Assembly (NCBI GenBank): GCA_019918135.1
Contig: WBZZ01005995.1
Location: 134,708 to 198,707 of the forward strand
DNA: 64,000 nt
Direction: 5' to 3'
Origin: Paulinella micropora
Lineage: Eukaryota; Cercozoa; Imbricatea; Euglyphida; Paulinellidae
Shown: positions 18,300 to 28,147 of the stretch, in pieces
Layout of the letters: every line of letters begins with the position of its first letter
Numbering within the stretch: position 1 is the stretch's first letter
The notes under the pieces: model-generated
The model's input: only the letters and a program-made list of their open reading frames with translations
Databases searched by the model: none
What the model was told of the DNA's origin: nothing
Translations under genes and position numbers: made by a program

Positions 18300-19328
18300 A
18301 TGGATCTGCGCCGGTTTCTAACGGTCGAAGCTCCCGAGCTGTTTCCCGTGTGTGATGCGCACGGGAGCGTGTTACCGCTCGCGCGTCTTATCACAGATAA
18401 CAAAGAAGCCGACAGGCTCGTGACGGCACAGGAGGCATTTTCAAACCAAGAGCTTTGGCACGACAAGCTTGAGTGCCCGCAGTGCCAAAGGCGGTTGGTT
18501 CTAGTGAGCCAACCTGCCGAAGGACAGATGGGCACAAACTACTTTACACACTTCGAAAAAGACGTCCAAGCTCATGACTGGAAGGGGCTCGCACATCTCT
18601 ACAGCTTGGCCTTCATCCAGGCCAAGCTGTCCAAGCTGTCTTTCTCGTGGGCAGGGTGCCGACGTGCTCTTGCCTGCGCGCAAAGCCAGCAACGGAGCTT
18701 CGACAAATGCAGTGTTCTGCTGGAGAAGGCGTTGGGAGCGCTAGCTCGTGGGCGCTTCGGACTGAAAGCTCAAGAGGCCCAAATGAGGCCCGACGTGACG
18801 GTGCTTAACGAACGTGGAGAAATCGTAGCGTTCATCGAGGTTACGTCTGGTACGCGCAAAGGGGTGGGACATTGGATGTCTTTATATAAGTTCCCAAAAG
18901 TGGTATGTCTGGAAATCGACTTTAGTCTTTCCCCGCTGAAAAGCACCAAGGGCCAGCAGCTGACGCTGCCCGACGTCAGCTGCTGGCGTCTACGTGTGGA
19001 ATGCGCTGCTTGCGCCCAACAACGACAAGCCACGGAGGAGGCAGCCACGGCCCAGCAACGAGCGCGAGAAGCCGTATTACAGGCTAGGCTGCTGTTGCGC
19101 CAGCAACAGCACACAGCCGCTTTGGCGAGGCGCGACTCGGGGCTAGCGTACGAAGCAATGGAGCGGAAACTAGGCTTCAGTCCCTCAGAAGAGCGTGTAA
19201 AAAAACCGCTGCTCAACGGAGAACTGCCCTCGTGGCTCACGGATGAAGAGGCTGTCGCAATGCCTGTTCTGACATACACGCCAGGCTCTGCCGAGGGGCT
19301 CCCAGATCGTCCGCATTGGACGATCTAG
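18300..19328 (+). CDS. CoiA-like PD-(D/E)XK nuclease
   Basis: The frame is open further upstream through the G-tract, but the first plausible ATG is 18300 (MDLRRFLTVE), giving 342 residues. The layout follows CoiA-like competence nucleases: a C-P-x-C zinc pair (59-62, with no clear partner pair), a HF-containing segment (YFTHFE, 81-86) with a helix starting at H92, and a nuclease core with RPDV (D165) followed by IVAFIEVTSG (E180). The last catalytic residue is Thr where Lys is usual, so activity is unsure. The C-terminal 110 residues are a Gln/Arg-rich helix. The family acts on DNA in recombination; its role here is unknown. Confidence 0.5.
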   Translation: MDLRRFLTVEAPELFPVCDAHGSVLPLARLITDNKEADRLVTAQEAFSNQELWHDKLECPQCQRRLVLVSQPAEGQMGTNYFTHFEKDVQAHDWKGLAHLYSLAFIQAKLSKLSFSWAGCRRALACAQSQQRSFDKCSVLLEKALGALARGRFGLKAQEAQMRPDVTVLNERGEIVAFIEVTSGTRKGVGHWMSLYKFPKVVCLEIDFSLSPLKSTKGQQLTLPDVSCWRLRVECAACAQQRQATEEAATAQQRAREAVLQARLLLRQQQHTAALARRDSGLAYEAMERKLGFSPSEERVKKPLLNGELPSWLTDEEAVAMPVLTYTPGSAEGLPDRPHWTI

Positions 19329-19740
19329 GCAAAGCCAGCTAGTGCGGAGGCTGGCGGGGGGCCGGGGCTTCGCTAGGAAGAGGCAAGAGAGAGAGACGGA
19401 CAAGCAAAACAAACAGGGGCTCCCCTTGTTTCTCGTGGGGTACGAGGCACGGCAAAAAAGGCAGAAACAGACTAAGACTCTCTTGTATAAAGGAAGAGCC
19501 TTTGCTCTATAGTCTTTGAGGAGGGTATCTTTCACACAGAATTAAAAAAAGAATTGTGTTCCGCGTGGATGTGCTTGCAAGAGGAAAGCGAGAGAGAAAG
19601 CCTTTTGCCTCTTGCGCGCGCTTTGCCCCCCGATAGCATAGGGCTTTGCGCGATCACCTTCCGTGCCCCCTCCCTTTCTTACCCCCGCCGCAACTGCTCC
19701 AGCCCCGTTTGCGGCGGGAGAATATTAAAACAGACATCTC
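19329..19740. other. Intergenic stretch without recognisable gene
   Basis: I see no convincing ORF. The stretch holds a GA-rich patch at 19380-19400, a GAATTAAAAAAAGAATTG imperfect palindrome at about 19540-19557, and pyrimidine-rich sequence at 19670-19690 leading into the tandem repeat. Confidence 0.4.
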
Positions 19741-20100
19741 CGGTGAAAACGCTAAGAGGCGCGCCTGCAAGTGTCTTACTAAAGGGATTGGAGTATTCAG
19801 TTTTTTTAGAAGTTCTAACAAGCCCCCAGGCACTGATACGGTGCATATAGGCAGCCGCACACCGGCCGGTCCGCCGGGACAAAAAGGCAGTACACAGGCA
19901 AATCCCCGTGAAAACGCTAAGAGGCGCGCCTGCAAGTCTCTTACTAAAGGGATTGGAGTATTCAGTTTTTTTAGAAGTTCTAACAAGCCCCCAGGCACTG
20001 ATACGGTGCATATAGGCAGCCGCACACCGGCCGGTCCGCCGGGACAAAAAGGCAGTACACAGGCAAATCCCCGTGAAAACGCTAAGAGGCGCGCCTGCAA
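19741..20100. repeat. Tandem repeat, 165-bp unit, a little over two copies
   Basis: The GAAAACGCTAAGAGGCGCGC landmark starts at 19745, 19910 and 20075, an exact 165-bp spacing. The two full units differ by only a few bases. Because 165 is a multiple of three, both strands stay open across it (a 55-residue repeat), which explains the long overlapping ORFs here; I do not take those as proof of coding. Confidence 0.85.
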
Positions 20101-20106
20101 ATCTGT

Positions 20107-20208
20107 ATGGATATTTGTAAGTTCTGCAGAGAACCCTCAGACATCATCGAACTGCGCACTTATTGGGCTCTCATCCCCTGCGAGTTTTGCATTGTATGCT
20201 TCTTGTAA
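20107..20208 (+). CDS. Possible 33-residue Cys-rich mini-protein
   Basis: The short ORF MDICKFCREP...CEFCIVCFL directly follows the tandem repeat. It has C-x2-C near the start and C-x2-C-x2-C near the end, a zinc-ribbon-like spacing. A TAATTTAATGAAAATG stretch follows its stop. It could equally be the tail of a longer spliced gene or chance. Confidence 0.25.
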   Translation: MDICKFCREPSDIIELRTYWALIPCEFCIVCFL

Positions 20209-20311
20209 TTTAATGAAAATGTCTATTTAAAAACTCAGGCTGTGGGCGTGTCAGGTTCCAGCCTGGGCCTCGTCGCCCCTTAATCTTCTCACAGACTTAC
20301 TTACTCCTTTT

Positions 20312-23300
20312 TTATCTTGGCGGAGCCGGCAGCAACGTGCAACTGTCAGCGATTGAGTATGCGCCTTGTCCTGCAAACTCCTCAGGAGTGATCTTGTACT
20401 TCGAAAAATAGGAACCGGTGTTGGTTTCGAACTTTCCATCCCGGCGCTCCGGATTTTTCAGTAGCTCGAGCTTTATAGGCTGAAGGATGTGCAGAACCGT
20501 GCGCAGCGCGCCCAAAGCCTGTCTGATATTTAGCGCCCCCGCAGCAGATTTTATGACTTGCGTCGTATTACCTTGCAGTTGCCATTGCTTGCGCACACAA
20601 TCCACTGTGTTATACAGCTCGCGCAACACACAGGTGATACCGGGCAGGTCCAATGTACGCGAGTCCAGCACGTTCTCCTCAGGTGCGGAAGCGAGAGCAA
20701 GATCTAGATTCAGCACCCCCAACAACTCATGCGTCGCACGCATCATAGGCAGCTTTATTTTGTGCTGATCGAGCAGAGCAACGTAGCTCTTGTCTGCCCT
20801 CCGGCATTCGAGGTCACCCACTTGCGTGTGGGTGAAATTGCGCACAAGCTTTGCCAGGAGAATTCTGCGCGCAAAGTCAGCCGAGGAGGCCAGTGCAACG
20901 GTTTTGGGGTCGCACGGCAAGATGGGAAATGCGGCGGCGTGGTCTCTCACGCGCGTCTCTTCCTTGTGCGCGCGCGCTTGCACGTTAGCAGGCTGCCCCC
21001 GCAGCCACTCAGTGTAGCTCTCGGCCTCTTGCCTGGCGCGCTCTCTCTTCTCTGCAGCCTGTTCCATCTCGTCCGCGGGGGCGTCGTCTCCCTCGACAAG
21101 AGCGGCGATTGCCGCCTCCTCCTCCGCCTCGATGGAGGGGGGAGGCGGCAGCTGCTGCACCTCCCGCTGTACCGTGACCAGGGAGCAGAGGCGCGTGCGC
21201 GCTCCCGCTGCAGCTTGCGTTCGGTGCGCAACGCCAGACGTTCCAACTTTAGGTGTTCTTGTTGGTCGGGGACGGGGGGGTCGCCCGGGCGGCTGAAGTC
21301 TGGCTTGCGTCTTGGCAGGGGGACCTTGGACCAGTCTACATCCAGACTGTCGGTTCTTACGCAGGCCAGGAAACGGCGCAGCTCAGAAAGAGCGCTGTGC
21401 TTGGAGAGACTTTTCTCAAGCGTGTTGTAGGCAGCAAGAAGAGCTACCCAAAAAATAGCCGCCTGCCAACGCATTTTTCCATCCGGGCCTAGCACACGTT
21501 GCACCCCCGCGCATCCCACATCGACTTGGTGCGCTCGTTGGCAAGCGAGTGTCCATTCCTGCGAAGCGTTTTGAAAATCTTGGATGGACTGCAGCGAGAG
21601 AGGCGCGTATCGCCTTCCGCCGGACGTGACCGGCTGAGAAACCCAGAGGTGCCATTGCCTTTTGCGCAGATATCTAGCTCGTCCAAGCATCTGCATATAT
21701 TCTCTCACGCATATGTTCTGATTATCAAGGTAACAGAATGCAGCGTCAAAGTATTCGCGAGCAAAGTCTAGGCCTACGGTTAGAATAGAGGTAAAGATCA
21801 ACACGTCAATCTTTCCCCACTCAGCGGAGAGCTGCTCGGGGCTGCACAAGAAGTCGTCCGCCCTCTCGGAGCCGCGGTGGTACAAAAGGACGCGAATGTT
21901 GGGAAATTTCTGCTCCAGCTCTTGCTGGAGCAAGACGCCGCGTCTCTGGGTACCCACCGCAATGAGGACGCGTCGACGGCGGTAGGTTGCTCCCGGGCGG
22001 TGTTCGTCGGCCTGCCCTTGCTCCTTCTCCCGTAGGATGAGGTCGAGTGCGCGGTTGATGCTTTGGGCGTTGCGATGAATGAACGCCTTGTACAGACTGT
22101 GCTCGGAGTGTTCGTTCACGCACACAGGCAGGGCAGCAGCTATCTCTGCTTCAGATGCCGCTGACATGTCTTGGCAGGCCCCCCGTAGGGCTTCCTCAGC
22201 TGTGAGCGGAGACCGCAAAATGGCCGCTAGAACCTCCCGCGCTCTTGCAGTCAGGAAGGCGTCCAGAGCTAGCACAAGTCCTGCTTCCTTAATTAAGCGC
22301 TGAAAGACGATGATGTTCATCTGTGCTGTCGCTGAGTCCATTAACCCTGAAGTCACGCAGCTCAGCGTGCTCTCAACCTCGTCTAAGATCACAAGGTCAA
22401 ATGGCTGGGCGTCGGCCAGCTTGTGGATCGATTCGTACTGATAGACTACACAGTCGGGATCTATAGCTGGCTCGCCAGCTCGCGTGGGTCGCTTGCGTTT
22501 TCTGGCTTCGACGTCTGTGTAGATTTCAAAAGTGATACCGCAGGCAGCTAGTTCCTCCCGCAAACGCCGGTAGACTTGATGGTCGAACGTCCGGCGCGGA
22601 CCAATCACAACGATGCGAATGGGTGCTTCGGCGGCCGCCCCCCTGTCCTGTCTGCGCTTTGCGATCAGTGCGCGAAGAGCCTGCTGCAGCGTCTGGTTCA
22701 TGTCACACGCGGAATGGCCTGCGGCAACCCGTAAGATGTCGGTGAACATCCGAGTCTTCCCCGTCCCCATCCCGCTAGCGATGCAGACTGCGCGCATGTG
22801 CTCACCGAGTTCGGGGTGCGCACAGTAGCGTTTGTTGTACTTTTGTATTTGGAGACTTCCCCCCGGTCTGTCGGGGTCGTCGAGTTGGAAATCGGCTCCG
22901 GGGAGGCGACCGTTGTGAACGTCCAGCAGCAGTAAAAAACGAGGTGTCTGGGTCTGTGCGCAAAGCTTGGCGCACTGAGCCTGGGCGGAGGGCTCAGCCT
23001 GCTGCTGCGGGCCGGAGGAGGAAGAGGGCAGAGGGGCACTCGTAGCAGCAGGCTGCGCCCCCGAGTCAGAGTCCTCGGACTCGGACTCTGTGTCCTCGTC
23101 CTCGTCCTCGTCTGTGCTCGAGCTTAGTGCCAGACGTCTGCGCCTGGTTGCTCTGCTAGGACGCGAGGTTTTGCGCTCCCCTGTGACGCGGCGGCGGCGT
23201 GCCGCCGTTTTGTTGCACCTAGGGCACGCATCGATCCACGCACGGGATGCTTGGTCGACCACAATGCGCAAAGTGCGTTTACGGCAGGTCGCGCAAGGCA

Positions 23301-25200
23301 CTGTAAATTCATCCTGGCGGTGCAGGTGTTGCTGTGGTCTGGCATGAGAGGTTTTGCAGCGGCCCTCGGGTGCAGCAGGCCCCCGGGATTCTGACTCCGA
23401 GGCTGCTTCTGCTTCTTCTTCTTCTTCCTCTGTGCTGGCGGATTTGGAGCCAGAGCCGGGGGGCGCGTCTTCTCCTCTTCCGCGCGCTGTTCTTGTGTTT
23501 GAAATCTGTGTGTGTTCCAGCGCTTGCCAGCACCGAGCAGGCCACCGTTGCTCGCGCAGATGTTGTTGAATACGCGTGTACAGGCGCGAACGCAGGTGTG
23601 GCAGGAGCTTGCTTTCTATCTCCTCTAACTCCTCCCCTGTGAGTTCTCTAGCCCCGCAGAGGTTTTCGGGAGCCCCGTCGAAGTGGGCTTCGCCCTCGGC
23701 TTCGGGCTGGGCAGGGTGTAGCAGGTTGCCAAGGTACACCGTTTTTTTGTGCTGCTGGTCTGTCTGACAGGAGCCCGCGAGGCAGTGGTAGTAAAGGGCG
23801 CCGCCCGCGCCGACAAAAATTTGGCAGCGGTTATGATCGTGAAAAATAGGCTCACTGTTTCCGTTCATATCCGCTGCCGCCGAGGTGGCGGCAGGAGCGT
23901 GTTCTTCTCCGTGTTGCTGTTGCTGATTGCGGGCTCTTCGCCGGGCCTCTTGCACGAGACAGAGCCTGCGCTTGCCACGCGTCGGTGTGGCCAGGAACGA
24001 GCAGCGAGTTTTGCCTGTGCTGTCCGTGGAGTGGTGGAAGGTGACCTTGCTGGAGAGATCCCCGTGCACACGGAGTAGCAGAGTAATTTTGGGGATAATG
24101 AGGGCAGCTAGGCTGCGCACGAGCGCGGGTGGCGGGTCGACCCAGTTGGCGGCCAGTCCCCCGCAGCTACAGCCTGCGTGCGGGCAGGTACTGGGTTTTT
24201 CCTCGGGGGGCATGCTGCCCTCGGGGGGCATGCTGCCCCCCGTGCCCCCCTGCCCTGTTGCTGCAGCCCGCCGGAGGGCAGGGGGGCACGGGGGGCATGC
24301 TGCCCCCCGAGGGCTGCGCGGCAGCGGGATGCGCAGCCAGCCCTCGGGTTGCGGGGCGTGGCTTGGGCAGTGTTCAATGAAGGTCTGGTAGCTGGGAAAG
24401 GCAAGCTGCCGCCCCTGTTCGACATCTGCGAGTTTCTGTGAGCCGGGCATGCGCCAGGCTCTGTTTTTGGTGTAGACACCCCTGTCGAGTATGCAGCCAC
24501 TCTTGTTCTTGGGGTGGTCAAAGCGTGCGTCCTTGCTGTCATAGAAAAGTAGCGAGGAGCTGGGAGAGCCCGGGAGCACCGTGCCGAGGACGAACGTGTT
24601 CGCGTCTTGAATGTTTGCAAACCAGAGGTGAGGCATGGAAACATGGAACGAGTTTTTAAACCAGCCCCCGTCGACCTCTCGACTAAAGTCGTGGATGCAC
24701 AAATTCCAGTCGGGCTGGGCTTGGCCCGGGCCGGCGGCTAGCAGCACGGCCTGACGCAAGGCCTCGAGCCTGGCATGGGCGTCTGGGTCGGGGCCAGACC
24801 GAGAGTACCATTCAATGTCAGCGAAAAAACACAAGCGGCCGCGAAGTAAGACAAAGACTGTTCGTTCCTCGGGGAAGAGCTGCGTGTAGACCAGGTGGTA
24901 GAAATCTTGGGCCGAAGCCTCGGAGCCAAACAAATGGCGCTCGCCGGGCCCCTTCAGCAATTTGTAGAAGAAAGTGTGCCCTTGCTGCTCTCCTGCTGCA
25001 AAGCTGGCCTCCTGCGGAGCGCTGCCTTCGCCGCCTGACTCCAAAAGAATGCGGCGACGATCTGCTAGGTCCAGCTTTATTTGTTTAGGCTCCACAGCCC
25101 GCAACCCGAGGACTTGTGCTTCCCGTAGCCCCACTCCTGCCGGTCGGCGCGTCAGCGCCTGTCTGTTGTTCAGGCAAGCGCGTTTGGGTGCGGGGAGCAT
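20312..25200 (-). CDS. PrimPol fused to UL9-like origin-binding helicase, with one frame break
   Basis: ATG 25200 (MLPAPKRACL) is the first in frame. The N-terminal archaeo-eukaryotic primase domain shows ADIEW (D128/E130), SFH (184-186) and DRGVYTKNRAWRMPGS (239-254). A UL52-type zinc motif (C-x13-C-x4-C, about 459-478) and a second zinc ribbon (C-x2-C/C-x2-C, about 636-662) follow. An SF2 helicase comes next with Walker A GMGTGKT (810-816), DEVESTLS (940-947, close to the UL9 DEV-ST signature) and a late Q-x-x-GRAR motif (about 1190). Near 21,175-21,200 the frame shifts; the C-terminal 280 residues continue in another frame to 20312 after a coiled coil. No intron of suitable phase is obvious, so an indel or sequencing error is likelier. 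Role: origin melting and primer synthesis. Confidence 0.8.
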
Positions 25201-25317
25201 CAAGCGGGGAGAATTTAGGCTGCGCGCACCTGCACGCGCTCCCGCGCTCGCTTTGATGTCGAGTATTAAAGATAATATCAAGCGGGGCTAGTCCCAATGA
25301 GGCGGGCGAGGGGGAGA

Positions 25318-25555
25318 AAAATTTGGGGGGGGGGGTTCGGGGGGAAGAAAGGGGGGGGGGGAGGGGGGGGAGGAGGGGAAGAAGAGGGAGAGGGAGGGGG
25401 AGAGGGGGGGAGGGGGAGGGTGTGTGCTGCGCACATATAGCAAGGGGGGTGGTCGGGGGGGGGGGGCGCCCCCCCTCTCAGCGCCAGGGTGGGGGGGGGG
25501 CTGTGCAGAGGGCCGTGCTGCTCTCTTTAAAAAAGCTGGCTCCCCGCACAGCGAG
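25318..25555 (+). promoter_or_regulatory. G-tract and G(n)CGCC(n) palindrome upstream of the MYND gene
   Basis: A G-rich tract (25324-25425) is followed by a palindrome at about 25455-25476 (GTCGGGG...GCGCCCCCCC), ending 80 bp before ATG 25556. The stretch GTGGTCGGGG...CTGTGCAGAGGGC is conserved upstream of the decayed copy at 27218, so the 5' region was duplicated with the gene. Confidence 0.5.
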
Positions 25556-26860
25556 ATGAGCAAGCCAGTGTCCAAGGCGGGCTTAAAGCAGCAACAAGAT
25601 GACTTGTTGGATTTTATGACAGAATACGTGCAAGCGCACCCGGATTTCGTGGACGCGCTGGCCCGTGAGTCTTGCCGGCGCTGGCAACAGTCGCGCGAGC
25701 GCGGGGTGTGGGTGTGGACGCGCAATGTACAGCCACATCGGAGAGGTGAGCAGCAGCCGGTGCTGTTTATGGGGGTAGCGGGGCTGGCCAAGGAGTGTCT
25801 CGATGGCGAAGGCGACGAAGCACTGCATTGGGCTAAGGAGTTGGATCCGAGGAAGGGGCTGTTTTGTCTTGTGCTGATGGCGTCAGATAAACTAGGGCGT
25901 GTGCCCACCATCCAGCAAGCGTTGGCGTGTGCAGGGCAGGTGCAAGCAGAGCGCAAGCAGAGTGAGTCCGAGGCGGGAGCGTGCAGCTTCACGTGGTTGG
26001 AGCCTGACGTGGGCGCCGTCGTGACGGAGCCGGGGTGTACTGGGTGCGGGGGCGGGGCGCGCGCCGCCCCTCCCCCTGCGGTTGCGGGGGGGGGCAAGGC
26101 CCGGGGGCGCGAAGCTAGCTGGGCGCCCCTGGCCCGTCACCAGCTGTGCTGCTGGGCTCGGCACCTGCTAGGGCACCGTTCGCTCGTGGCGTTTCTTTTT
26201 CAGGAGTCTCGTCGGGCCTGGTTGGAAAAGGGAATGCGTGGCGCGTGGTTTGTGCAGCGGCGGTGTGCGCTCCGCGGGGCTGGTCCAGTGTCGACATGCC
26301 CGGCCGACAACATGCTGGCATTTTTAGACGAGACAAAGCTGAAGCAAATAGAGTACCCACAGGTACTGCGCGCGGTGCGGCAATACAAACCCGAGAGTGC
26401 GGTCGTGCTGCTGCTCGGTGTCCAAGATCCGCCGGGCGCGGGTGACGTGAACGCCGCGGGCGACAACGCGGTGCTGTTTACGCAGACGACACAGTTTCTG
26501 TCCCCCGCGGACATCCCCGTGGGGGGAAGTGAGCAGAGCCGCTGGGGCTCAGAGAGTGATTGCTGCAGCGTGCAGCTGCAGCGGCCGCGCGGCCCAATCT
26601 GCGCGGAGTACCGCATGCATGCCCAGGGCCTAGAGAGCGAAGCTTGTCTTGCAGTGTGTGCTGTGGGGGGTTGTGCCGGCGTGGGGCACAAATGTGCGCG
26701 TTGCCTCGCGAAGGTCTATTGTGGAGTTGAGCACCAGCGAAGCGACTGGCCGATTCACAAGCACGAGTGCCGCCTTCTAGCAGCGATCCGCGGCGCGGTG
26801 CCGTTGGGAAGGCACTCTGCAGTAGCAGCCCGACGTCTGGCTGCTGCGAGCCCTGCTTGA
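25556..26860 (+). CDS. MYND zinc-finger protein
   Basis: ATG 25556 (MSKPVSKAGLKQQQ) gives 434 residues; the start is confirmed by the identical start of the decayed copy at 27218. The N-terminal part is helical; the middle has a GC-rich, low-complexity insert; a conserved block follows (NMLAFLDETKLKQIEYPQVLRAVRQYKPES). The C-terminus (about 370-412) is a MYND finger: C-x4-C, C-x2-C, then YC...HQ..DW..HK.EC. MYND fingers bind proline-rich partners in chromatin and signalling. The role here is unknown. Confidence 0.7.
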   Translation: MSKPVSKAGLKQQQDDLLDFMTEYVQAHPDFVDALARESCRRWQQSRERGVWVWTRNVQPHRRGEQQPVLFMGVAGLAKECLDGEGDEALHWAKELDPRKGLFCLVLMASDKLGRVPTIQQALACAGQVQAERKQSESEAGACSFTWLEPDVGAVVTEPGCTGCGGGARAAPPPAVAGGGKARGREASWAPLARHQLCCWARHLLGHRSLVAFLFQESRRAWLEKGMRGAWFVQRRCALRGAGPVSTCPADNMLAFLDETKLKQIEYPQVLRAVRQYKPESAVVLLLGVQDPPGAGDVNAAGDNAVLFTQTTQFLSPADIPVGGSEQSRWGSESDCCSVQLQRPRGPICAEYRMHAQGLESEACLAVCAVGGCAGVGHKCARCLAKVYCGVEHQRSDWPIHKHECRLLAAIRGAVPLGRHSAVAARRLAAASPA

Positions 26861-26868
26861 ACTTTGCA

Positions 26869-26945
26869 AGAATTTTTAGCACAATTTCCCGCCAAAGCCG
26901 GCCTTTCCGCCGGCTTTTGCTGGCGGTGGCAGGATTCTAGTTTGT
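26869..26945. repeat. Third copy of the origin-like module with hairpin
   Basis: TTTTTAGCACAA and TTTCCCGCCAAAGCCGGC are followed by a complementary GCCGGCTTTTGCTGGCGG arm and then GGTGGCAGGATTCTAG. These are the same parts as the 16.95-17.43 kb repeats in a different order. It lies just after the MYND gene and before its TTTTTAATAAAATG signal at about 26957. Confidence 0.5.
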
Positions 26946-27108
26946 TTTATGGCTGCTTTTTAATAAAATGTTTTATTCTTCTTTGTCCTCTTCCTCCTTG
27001 TCTTCTGTATCACCTCGGTCGCTAAAGGTCAGACGTGCGTAGTCAGAGTTCTGTCCCATCTCAATGCACTCCCCGTGTGCTGTGCGAAAAAACAGCAAGG
27101 GGGTGGTC

Positions 27109-27134
27109 GGGGGGAAGGGGCGCCCCCCCCCCCC
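27109..27134. promoter_or_regulatory. G(n)CGCC(n) palindrome upstream of the decayed MYND-gene copy
   Basis: GTCGGGGGGAAGGGGCGCC followed by a long C-run, 84 bp upstream of ATG 27218. It is the duplicate of the element at 25455. Confidence 0.45.
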
Positions 27135-27217
27135 TTCTTTTCAGCGTCAGGTGGGGGACGGGGGGGGGCTGTGCAGAGGGCTTTGTTGCTGCTTTCTCTA
27201 AAGAAAAGCACAGCGAG

Positions 27218-27941
27218 ATGAGCAAGCCAGTGTCCAAGGCGGGCTTAAAGCAGCAACAAAATGAATTGCTGGATTGTATGATACAACAGCTGAACTCGCA
27301 CCCGGAGTTTATGGACGTGCTGGCCCGTGAGTCGCGCCGGCACTGGCAACAGTCGCGCTCGCGCGGGGCGTGGTTGTACATACGAAGTATACAACCACCT
27401 CAGAGCAGTGCCACGCAGCTGATATTTACGGGGTTAGCGAAGCTAACCGAGGTGTTTCGCACGAGCGGAGACGACGATGCGCAGCGGCGGGCTGCGCTAA
27501 TGGTTCCGAGGCGGAGCTGGAGGTCGAGCTAGCACAGCCCAGCGTGGCCGCCGTAGTTACGGAGCCCGGGTGCGCGGCCTGCGCGCGGAGTGCGCGCCCC
27601 ACGCTCGGCCCCTTTGCCCCCCGCGCGCGGGCCGGGCCCAGTCTCGATGTGCGCGGCCGACAACGTGCTGGCATTTTTAGACGAGGCGATGCTGGAGCTA
27701 ATGGAGTACCCACAGGCGCTGCGCGCGGTGCGGTCATACAAGCCAGAAAGTGCGGTTGTGCTGTTGCTCGGTGTGCAAGGGGCGCTGGGTGCGGGGGGGC
27801 GTGAACGCTGCGGGCGACAACGCGGTGCTGTTTACGCAGACGACGCAGTTTCTGCCCCCCACGGACATCCCCGTTGGGGATGTCTGTGGGCAGTGCCGCC
27901 TTCTAGCAGCGATCCGCGGCGCGGCCCCGGTGTCGTTGTAA
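27218..27941 (+). pseudogene. Decayed duplicate of the MYND-gene, lacking the finger
   Basis: It begins with the same MSKPVSKAGLKQQQ as the gene at 25556 and follows it for about 85 codons. It then loses a segment and shifts frame near 27,500-27,540. The AADNVLAFLDEAMLELMEYP block lies in a second frame, and the end (QCRLLAAIRG...) in a third. The MYND Cys/His residues are deleted except the last few codons. A TTTTTAATAAAC signal follows at about 28049. The frame losses make function unlikely. Confidence 0.75.
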
Positions 27942-28147
27942 TAAAATACAGTCACACAACAAGGCCCACGCGCGGCCTGCGGGTTGTTTATTATTGTTAT
28001 AAATCTCAACCGCGGTTGAGATTAATCCAAAAACTTATATGTTCAAGCTTTTTAATAAACATGTTGTATTCTTCTTCTTGTTCTTCTTTGTCCTCTTCCT
28101 CCTCGTCTTGTGTATCACCTCGGTCGCTAAAGGTCAGACGTGCGTAT

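Noticed and set aside
19646..20230. 194-codon plus-strand ORF and the antisense ORF over the 165-bp repeat
   Set aside because: Openness on both strands is explained by a repeat unit divisible by three; no independent evidence for translation.
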